Shown: positions 56,434 through 64,000 of the stretch, piece by piece | Layout of the letters: every line of letters begins with the position of its first letter | Numbering within the stretch: the stretch's first letter is position 1 | NCBI GenBank assembly: GCA_023091665.1 | Contig: JALJCQ010000022.1 | Location: forward strand, 496,001 to 560,000 | DNA from: Pythium myriotylum | Lineage: Eukaryota > Oomycota > Peronosporomycetes > Pythiales > Pythiaceae | Direction of reading: 5' to 3' | DNA: 64,000 nt | Notes under the pieces: generated by a model | Database searches by the model: none | What the model saw: only the letters and a program-made list of their open reading frames with translations | What the model was told of the DNA's origin: nothing | Translations under genes and position numbers: made by a program

Positions 56434-59192
56434 CTATTGGGCCACGGACTCGTCGGTGCCCCGAGCGTTCGACATGGGCTTAATAGACGCGCCCACAGAC
56501 GCTCTGGAGGGGTCATGGAGCTTTGAAGCACCTGGTTGTGACGCGTACTTGGAGGAAGAAGATGAGGCCTCGGCCTGCAAACGCGTGAACTTTGGGACGA
56601 GCATGAACGCCATCACCAACGCTGTGCACACCAGCAACACACCCGCGAGGAACACGTAGAATGCAGCGGCAGCCATGTCCACGAGATACGCCAAAGGCAA
56701 GATGACCAGACAGCCTATCAACACCATCACGCTGGATGCGAACATCCAGATGGACTCTTGAAAGTCCGTGGAGACGTTGCGAACGAGGAAAGAGGCGTAG
56801 AGTCCCATAAAGAGCACAATGGATTTCCAGAAGATGAGCAACGCACTGTAGATGAAAGACTTCGAGGTGCACGAGATGTGGTCGACAACACCTCGGAACT
56901 CTTTAGCTGCAGTGGTCTTGATCGTCGGCATGGGGTAGTCAACTGCAAACCACACACCAATGATGACAAAGTCGACAACGACCAAGATGATCAGGATCTT
57001 TGCCATCATCATGGCCGACACTGTGGCTTTTTTGAAGGCGGTTTTCATGAAGACGCGGTACACACGCAGAGACTTGACGAAGAGGGATCCGAAGATGATG
57101 GTGAAGGCAGCGGCAGCAGACGCTGGTCGTGCGCCGCAGATTGCCTTGGTCGGTTCGCCAGCGTACAGCAATGCTGAGATACACATAAGAATTCCTCCAA
57201 AGACTACGAGTAGCAGGAACTCCCACTGGGAGCGTCGGATTATCGGTCGATCTCGGTACCTGACGATCAAGAGTACGGAGACGACGAGAATGCCCATGAT
57301 GATGAGAGCGATGACGAGGATGGCGAAGAACCCTGGTGCGTTGGTAGGCATGTAGTCGCAGTCGATGAGCACTTGTGTAGGGAGCGTTTCGCCGGCGGAG
57401 CATTCTAGAGACTTTGAGTGGTCGTCGGGGTCAGGGAGCAACCACCAGTGCTTGACGGTGCGTTTGGCGGTTGTGTCGCACTCGGTGATGTTATACTTGT
57501 AGAACGACTCGTCACAGGTCGGTTTGGTTGAGATCCACGGTACCCATTGAGACGGGTCGCTCTCCAACCATGCACATGATCGACTTGTCTTAATTGGCTC
57601 TGGGTGTGTCTGAAGTCCGCCATCACACTCGTAAGGGAGTGACAAGTTGTCTGGATTCGGTTTGTTCCACGCAAACTCTACTGTGCGAAAGCTGCCAGTG
57701 GAATTCTCGTTCTCGCATCCGTTGATGGAGTAGTGGATGTGAAGATCGAACTGACATAGCGGCAGGCGGTCAAGCCACTTAGTCCACTCGTTGTAGTTCT
57801 CCCTGACCCACGAGCACGCCGCACTAAACGTCACGTCAACGGCATTGGCTGTGTCTCATCTCGGTACTTTCTCAACAGGTCGTTCATGTGTAAATCCGGG
57901 AGAGAGAACTTGGCGACCAACTGGCTGATGAGGCTGCTCTCTTGATTCTGCAAGACTTTAGCGGCGTACTTAGCAAGCTTGATCGCAGGAAAGTCGACAT
58001 CGACGGGGTTCGTGATAGACTTGTTGTAGGCACCACCGAACTGTCCCGTGGCCGTGACCACTCGTTCGGGGATTGGTGGCGGGAGGTAGATGCGCTGGAA
58101 TGCGCCAGCGTGTTCGAAGTGGAAGAGGTCAGGTGTGTAATGGTAGAACAATACAGGTCGCTTGTTTGTAAGCGCGTCAAGCGCGTACACTTGCATGCCC
58201 CACCACCCGAGGAAACAGAAATACGCCGGGATGCCGATGTTGTTCATCGCTGCCTGCAAGTAACCCGGATCGAAGTAGTACACCATCATGGCCACGACCA
58301 AACACTCACCACCCTTAGCTTCTCGCACTTCACAAGCGACAGTCTTGGAGCAGTGGTTCTTGCAGCCCATCACACCGTCCTTGCAGTACACCTTATTGTT
58401 TGCAGGCGGAAAAAACGCCGAGTTATTGAGTAAACCGCTGATAGGAATTGACTTGATGAGGGCTTCGTCGTAGCGATAGCCTCGCCAGAAGTCAGCGTAG
58501 AGAAGAGTCGCGTGGGCCGTCTCATTCAGCCAATTTTGAACGAAATCCGTCGTTGTGTACAAACCAGAACGACCCTCGTAGCCGACATCGCCGGCGACGT
58601 ACGACTCATTGCGATAGAGGAGAAGCCACGGCTTGGTGCCTGCAACCCACACCTCCAAGTTAAGGTGGGTCGGCGTGCAGTAGCCGGCCCCAACCGACGA
58701 GAGTCGTTGTGTTAGCGGGACAGTTGCCTCGTTGTAGTAAAGGGAGACACTGAAGCCGTACACCTCGGACGCGATGATTGCAAAAACCTGCGCTGCCAAG
58801 TGGTGTGATGGAGATCCGTTCAGCTCAATCACGATGGAGCCGTTTACATCGCCCTTATCCAAGACGGCACCGGTGGTCTCGTCGACAGTGGCGCCAACGC
58901 CGTATATGAACGTATTTGCTGTAAGACACTCCTGAGCAAAGACCCCATCTCGCTCAGTGCGAGGATCCACGATTTTGTGCACTGGGTGCTGCAACGCCGC
59001 GTGAAGGAACGGATTTTCCAATCGCCCGCGCGCATCACGTGCTGTGCTGTCGATACTGAGCGTTTTCTCCATGGATGTGACCCAGTCTTTCGTGAGGCAA
59101 GTCCCGAGAAAGTGGTTCGGCGACACAACTTTGGCATGTCCACGTGACGCTTTACTTGCCGCACCGACGAAGAGGAGAAGCTTCAACCACAT
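56434..59192 (-). pseudogene. Class C 7TM receptor, copy 2, with frameshift
   Basis: Same architecture as copies 1 and 3: ATG at 59192, signal peptide (MWLKLLLFVGAASKASRGHA), solute-binding-like ectodomain, seven helices and a short tail. The first frame runs 59192-57831 and stops after LLRKYRDE; the second, 57834-56434, continues with VDVTFSAACSWVRENYNEWT. The shift maps to about 57845-57855, where both paralogues read straight through. No GT-AG intron fits, so a base is lost there, in the genome or in the assembly. All else is intact, including KAICGARP and VYRVFMK. The 7TM half is a mosaic of copies 1 and 3. If the shift is real, only a soluble ectodomain would be made. Confidence 0.8.
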
Positions 59193-59889
59193 CGGAATTG
59201 CTGACCGCGGTGGGCACTTACCTGTACACGACGTGATCCTTTTGGAAGTGCCTCAGAGCAGGCCAAGTCCAAATGGCAATCAGCTTCGTCGCATCAAGTC
59301 CCCGTCATAAACCTTTCTCGCTTGGCCCCATAGGATGTACCTTCGCGTCGCTATGCATAGCCAGCCCATTCTCACGAATCAAGTTAGAGATTGGTCAGGG
59401 ATGGGTCAGGACTCTAGAGTGCTAAATCCGTACAATATAGACAGTCAACAACTTGTTATTGCGCGGTGTTTGCACCGCTAATCCACTTCACTTGTAAGTG
59501 GCAAGGCATGATGCACTGGGATCGATAGATCACTAGATCCTGCTCTGGTGGGGGGAGACGCTAAGTACTGAATTAATATTATTTCACCTCACTTTGACAC
59601 AATGATAATTGTCAGGTGAGATCTGGAGCAACCCTCGGAAGAATCTTTCCCGCACCTATTCGATTACTGAAGGGCTTGTTTGGTGGGAGATTGAATTGGA
59701 TCAATGGGTATTTTGATATGCATGGGTTTCGACATTTTGTTTATCAAAATAGCCTACGCATCCAACCTCGGCTGAAGATAATGCGAACTATTGGAATCAA
59801 AGCTTGGGAACACAATCAGATAGGTACTGCATACAACGCTGGATACGTTATTTGTTTTCGCTGAAGCCGCCAGTCATACCACTCACTCT

Positions 59890-59926
<37 letters not shown>

Positions 59927-59943
59927 AATGATGATGATGATGA
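59890..59943. repeat. (TGA)n microsatellite
   Basis: About eighteen trinucleotide units, nearly perfect, with one TAA-type interruption near 59927. Confidence 0.9.
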
Positions 59944-60028
59944 AGGTGAGGTATATTGATCGCAATAATTGTACACTAATAGCTGGTGCTCTGTGTCTTC
60001 TCCGTGTCTTTACCGTGGGTCAACTTGG

Positions 60029-60400
60029 CTAGCTAATAAGGGTCGTAAATGAGAGTGTGCGAACCGCGGTAGAGCTGCATGGCAGACCTGACCAGTGGGG
60101 TGATGGGGGTGACTGGATTACCCAGTGTCCATCGCATGGGTCGCCAGGGCGCCCACCATAGTGTTGTGTGCACGTATCTGGTGGCGCCAATGACGATGTA
60201 GGCGACTCGTCGGGCTCTGTGATAGAGCCGTCGAAGTGTGTCGTTCTTGAGCGGTCGGTAGGCTCGGATTTGGCAAAGAATGAGTGCGCTATCACCAATA
60301 ACAGTCAGGTCGTACCATCCGTTCGCCACCGCAGCCTGTTGGCCTTCAATGAGGCCTCGGTAACCCGTTTAATGGTTGGTAGTTGTGGGGTTGGCCAACC
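60029..60400 (-). mobile_element. Degenerate retroelement RNase H domain
   Basis: The minus strand reads TGYRGLIEGQQAAVANGWYD then LTVIGDSALILCQIRAYRPL, KNDTLRRLYHRARRVAYIV. This is the E...GDSxL...R order of RNase H domains found in oomycete LTR and non-LTR elements (EYRGLIEGL, GDSALI). An in-frame TAA at 60369-60371 precedes it and no intact reverse transcriptase is nearby, so it is a dead fragment. Confidence 0.65.
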
Positions 60401-60978
60401 AGGTGGCCGAGCTCCAGTGGACGGCAGGGTTGGAGTCCGGAGCCGTTGGGGCAACGATAAGCGCACCTACTCCCCGTGGCCCACTCACTCATGATAATCT
60501 GAATATCCGCACCCAAAATGATAAGATCGCTTGAACGCAAGAGACATAAGTAAGAAATGCTCAGAAACTGTAGCAGTCACTATTGAACGCGTCATTGTTT
60601 TCATGCAGCATGATGAAGGAGCTATACGAACCACCTAGACCTTTCGGACATAGCGAGATCGACAGAACAAGTTATATCGCGGCTTCAACTAGCATCATAC
60701 TCGCGAAAATGACAGAAAAGGGTTTCCACCACAGACGCCGCCTCCCTCCTTGCTTCCATCCCTCTGAGTGTCTTGTGAGCTTAGTGTTCGAATTCAACAC
60801 CAGACAATAAGTCCCGCGCTGTTTCTTGATCCAGCATTCGCGCTGATTTCGCCACACGTCAACCACCAACACTCGAGCCCTAGGTCTTGCCTGTTTTTCG
60901 TCTTGCATTGTCGAGCACTCGGCATGTATCTGCATTAGCTTAGGTTGTGTTGGACGGCTCGTCTGTTTGTCTCGCATA

Positions 60979-63687
60979 CTACGTCGGCTTGATCCTTGAC
61001 GGGTCTTGAATCTTAGATACTGCCGCCTGGGTAGAGTACTTCGATGAGTTCGACGAGTTCGCCTCTGCTTGGAGTCTCGTGAACTTGGGAACCAGCATAA
61101 ATGCCATCACTAGCGACGTGCAGACAAGAAGACACCCGGCCAAGAAAATGTAAAACGCGGCGGCAGCCATGTCCACAAGGTACGCCAAAGGCAAGATGAC
61201 CAGACAGCCTATCAACACCATCACGCTGGATGCGAACATCCAGATGGACTCTTGAAAGTCCGTGGAGACGTTGCGAACGAGGAAAGAGGCGTAGAGTCCC
61301 ATAAAGAGCACAATGGATTTCCAGAAGATGAGCAACGCACTGTAGATGAAAGACTTCGAGGTGCACGAGATGTGGTCGACAACACCTCGGAACTCTTTAG
61401 CTGCAGTGGTCTTGATCGTCGGCATGGGGTAGTCAACTGCAAACCACACACCAATGATGACAAAGTCGACAACGACCAAGATGATCAGGATCTTTGCCAT
61501 CATCATGGCCGACACTGTGGCTTTTTTGAAGGCGGTTTTCATGAAGACGCGGTACACACGCAGAGACTTGACGAAGAGGGATCCGAAGATGATGGTGAAG
61601 GCAGCGGCAGCAGACGCTGGTCGTGCGCCGCAGATTGCCTTGGTCGGTTCGCCAGCGTACAGCAATGCTGAGATACACATAAGAATTCCTCCAAAGACTA
61701 CGAGTAGCAGGAACTCCCACTGGGAGCGTCGGATTATCGGCCGATCGCGGTAGCGGATAACGACGAGCGTGGATATTGCGAGCAGTCCGATTATAATGAG
61801 TGCAATGACAAGCACCGCGAAGAATCCCGGTGCGTGAGTTGGCATATAGTCGCAATCAACAAGTACGTCTGAAGGTAGCACTTCGCCACCAGCGCACTCC
61901 AGAGACTTGGAAGAATCGGTTGGGTCGGGGATCAGCCACCAATACTTGACGGTGCGCTTGGCGTTGGTATCGCAGCGCGTGATGTTGTACTTGTAGAAAG
62001 TCGAATCGCACGTGGGTTTGTTGTAAATCCAGCTGCGCCACCTGCTTGGGTCGCTTGTGATCCACGCACAGCTGCGACTAGTCTGCAGCTGAGGCGGCAA
62101 GGAGAGGAGACCACCGTCACAGTCGTACGGCAGCGTTGTGTTGTCTGGGTTTGGGTTTTTCCAGGCGAAGTCAACTGTGCGCATACTGTCTGTCACGTTC
62201 TCGCTCTCGCAACCGCTCAATGAATATTGTACGTGGACATCGAACTGACAGAGTGGTGCGCGATCGAGCCATTTTGTCCACTCGTTGTAGTTTTCTTTGA
62301 CCCATGCACAGGCGGCGGTAAAAGTTGGGTCGACAACAGAACTGTCGGCGGAATTGTCTCGGTATTTACGAAGTAAATCGTTCATATGGAGCTCTGCAAT
62401 CGAGAATTTGGACACAAGCTGACTGATCGGGCTGGCGTCCTGTGCTTGTAAGACTTTGGCACCATATTTCGCAAGTTTTGTAGCCGGAAAATCGACGTCT
62501 ACGGGGTTGACGACCGATTTGTCGTACGCACCTCCAAATAAACCCGTGGCTGTGATAACCCGTTCGGGGATAGATCGAGGAAGATAAACGCGCTGGAAGA
62601 TGCCGGGATGCTTAATATGGAAGAGGTCCGGTTCGTAGTGATAGAAGAGAACAGGTCGACCTTTGTTGTGAGCATCCAGCGCGAAGTTCTGCATACCGCC
62701 AAAGCCGATAAAGCAGAAGTATGTGGGGATGCCGATGTTGTTCATTGCCGCCTGTAAATACCCTGGATCAAAGTAGTACACCATCATGGCTACAACCAAA
62801 CACTCGCCTCCCTTGGCTTCGCGCTCTTCGCACGCGACGGTCTTGGAGCAGTGGTTCTTGCAACCGAGCACGCCGTCCTTACAGTATACGTTGTTGTTTG
62901 GTGGTGGGTAGAAGGCCGAGTTATTCAACAGAGACGACGCTGGGACCGACTTGATAAGATCCTCATCGAACTTGTAACCTTTCCAGAAATCAGCGTACAG
63001 TGGCGGGTTGTGCAGGGTCGTGTTCATTGACTGCTTGACGAAGTCTACAGTCGTGTAAAGCCCCGAGAGACCCTCGTAACCCACATCTCCAGCAACGTAC
63101 GATTCGTTGCGATACATGAGCAGTGCTGGCTTTGCCCCGGCCGTCCACACCTCAAGGTTGAGGTGAGTTGGCGTGCAATGGCCAGCGCCAACCGAAGACA
63201 TGCGCTGCGTCATTGGCACCGTCGCCTCGTCGTAGTAGTGGGCGACTTGGAAGCCGTACACCTCAGACGCGATAATGGAGAAGACAAGCGTTGTCAGCGA
63301 GTGGGTTGGCCACCCGTTAAGCTCCAATACGAGCGATCCATCCACAGCTCCCTTGTCCAGTACTGCACCGGTATTTTCGTCAACTGTCGCACCAGCACCA
63401 TAGATGAACGAACCATCAGCCACGCAGCTCGTGCCATAGACGCCGTCACGAGCTGTACGAGGATCAGCCACGGTGTAAACGCGATGCTTCAATGCTACGT
63501 GGAGAAACGGGTTGTCCAATCGTCCTTGTGGGTCCCTGGAGGTGCTATCGACGTTAAGAGTCGTTTCCATGCTTGCAACCCAGTCTTTCGTGAGGCATGT
63601 CCCGAGGAAGTGGTTGGGCGCGACGATTTTGGCCTGTACAATAGCATGCCACGCTGCTGCGAGGACAGCACCGTAGCACCAGAGCAT
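60979..63687 (-). CDS. Class C (GABA-B-like) 7TM receptor with solute-binding ectodomain, copy 3
   Basis: 902 residues, intact. The start is the ATG at 63687, the first in frame, giving a good signal peptide (LWCYGAVLAAAWHAIVQA); the frame extends to 63873 without another ATG. The ectodomain matches copy 1 and 2 in order: APNHFLGTCLTKDWVASMET, VLELNGWPTHSLTTLVFSII, EVYGFQVAHYYDEA, LNLEVWTAGAKPALLMY, a four-Cys loop around CKDGVLGCKNHC, and the juxtamembrane WWLIPDPTDSSKSLECAGGE. Seven helices follow with YRDRPIIRRSQWEFLLLVV, KAICGARP and VYRVFMK. The C-tail is Asn/Ser-rich. It is a presumed G-protein-coupled chemosensor; ligand unknown. The helix 2-7 part shares 560 identical bases with copy 2. 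Confidence 0.87.
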   Translation of the reverse strand: MLWCYGAVLAAAWHAIVQAKIVAPNHFLGTCLTKDWVASMETTLNVDSTSRDPQGRLDNPFLHVALKHRVYTVADPRTARDGVYGTSCVADGSFIYGAGATVDENTGAVLDKGAVDGSLVLELNGWPTHSLTTLVFSIIASEVYGFQVAHYYDEATVPMTQRMSSVGAGHCTPTHLNLEVWTAGAKPALLMYRNESYVAGDVGYEGLSGLYTTVDFVKQSMNTTLHNPPLYADFWKGYKFDEDLIKSVPASSLLNNSAFYPPPNNNVYCKDGVLGCKNHCSKTVACEEREAKGGECLVVAMMVYYFDPGYLQAAMNNIGIPTYFCFIGFGGMQNFALDAHNKGRPVLFYHYEPDLFHIKHPGIFQRVYLPRSIPERVITATGLFGGAYDKSVVNPVDVDFPATKLAKYGAKVLQAQDASPISQLVSKFSIAELHMNDLLRKYRDNSADSSVVDPTFTAACAWVKENYNEWTKWLDRAPLCQFDVHVQYSLSGCESENVTDSMRTVDFAWKNPNPDNTTLPYDCDGGLLSLPPQLQTSRSCAWITSDPSRWRSWIYNKPTCDSTFYKYNITRCDTNAKRTVKYWWLIPDPTDSSKSLECAGGEVLPSDVLVDCDYMPTHAPGFFAVLVIALIIIGLLAISTLVVIRYRDRPIIRRSQWEFLLLVVFGGILMCISALLYAGEPTKAICGARPASAAAAFTIIFGSLFVKSLRVYRVFMKTAFKKATVSAMMMAKILIILVVVDFVIIGVWFAVDYPMPTIKTTAAKEFRGVVDHISCTSKSFIYSALLIFWKSIVLFMGLYASFLVRNVSTDFQESIWMFASSVMVLIGCLVILPLAYLVDMAAAAFYIFLAGCLLVCTSLVMAFMLVPKFTRLQAEANSSNSSKYSTQAAVSKIQDPSRIKPT

Positions 63688-64000
63688 TCGGTTCTTCGCG
63701 TTGGTTGCTAGAAGCGTTAAGGGGCGGGTGAAGCGGAAGTAGACTCCGTGGGCCTCCTCGCTGCCTGCGGGTGGGCACGAACGGTCCCATGCAAACGCTG
63801 CTAATCTAGGATGCAATTGCGTAACGGCCGGACAACCTCCCAAAGCAAGGCAAACTGGTTTGGAACGAGTCAAGACTTTCGTCTCATTTGTGAGCTGTTA
63901 ACGTGGAGCCTTCGTTTCCACCCAGTCAAAGACCCCTCTACCTTTAGCACAGCGAGGTTATGTAAGGATTGAGACAGCGCTGTTGGTGAGCCTTGCGGCT
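63688..64000. other. Upstream region of receptor copy 3
   Basis: 313 bp to the window edge; presumed promoter and leader of copy 3. No further feature seen. Confidence 0.5.

Larger units (their letters stand above)
59193..60978. other. Gene-poor spacer with microsatellite and retroelement remnant
   Basis: 1.8 kb between receptor copies 2 and 3. It contains a (TGA/GAT)n microsatellite (about 59890-59943) and a degenerate RNase H frame (60029-60400). An 82-codon plus-strand frame at 59616-59864 has no recognisable character. Confidence 0.55.

Noticed and set aside
1..64000. CRISPR arrays, bacterial operons, phage or virus genes
   Set aside because: No regularly spaced repeats, no Shine-Dalgarno-led gene strings, no viral hallmark genes; introns and protein families are eukaryotic.

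Overview
The window reads as nuclear DNA of an oomycete, most likely a Pythium-type species. The clues are a cellulose synthase of the oomycete CesA3 type, an oomycete-style P450, a flagellar protein (CFAP45) that implies a zoospore stage, GC-rich compact genes on both strands, and very short introns (14 inferred, 54-82 nt) with GT...AG ends. The genus is an inference; no rRNA, tRNA or mitochondrial marker was seen.

Region 1 (1-48 kb) is a dense, ordinary gene-rich segment. In order it holds: the 3' end of a cyclic-nucleotide-gated type cation channel; a tiny one-helix membrane protein; choline/ethanolamine kinase; a P450; a 1270-residue coiled-coil/ankyrin protein; a Cys-rich type I membrane protein; CesA3; a short secreted protein; a SERAC1-like ARM/hydrolase protein; a Pro/Thr-repeat secreted protein; CFAP45 back-to-back with anthranilate phosphoribosyltransferase (TrpD); a stand-alone AZUL zinc-finger protein; a HERP-like ubiquitin-like ER protein; a giant DENN-domain protein; a small ankyrin protein; a PH-like/kinase fusion; a phosphoglycerate-mutase-family phosphatase; a mitochondrial-type dynamin-like GTPase; ALG7 (first step of N-glycan synthesis) back-to-back with a BUD22/SRFBP1-like ribosome biogenesis factor; and a HIP14-like ankyrin-DHHC palmitoyltransferase. 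Several of these serve membranes and secretion (lipid head groups, N-glycosylation, ER quality control, Rab activation, palmitoylation, wall synthesis), but they are not an operon-like unit.

Region 2 (48.3-64 kb) is different. It carries three tandem minus-strand paralogues of a class C (GABA-B-like) 7TM receptor, whose long ectodomain resembles a bacterial glycine-betaine-type solute-binding protein. They are separated by long, gene-poor spacers with microsatellites, long poly-G runs, a retroelement RNase H remnant, and fragments of unknown genes. The middle receptor carries a frameshift. It is also a mosaic: a 560-bp stretch is identical to the third copy and an adjoining 252-bp stretch is almost identical to the first, which points to recent gene conversion. 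This receptor array is the most interesting part of the window.
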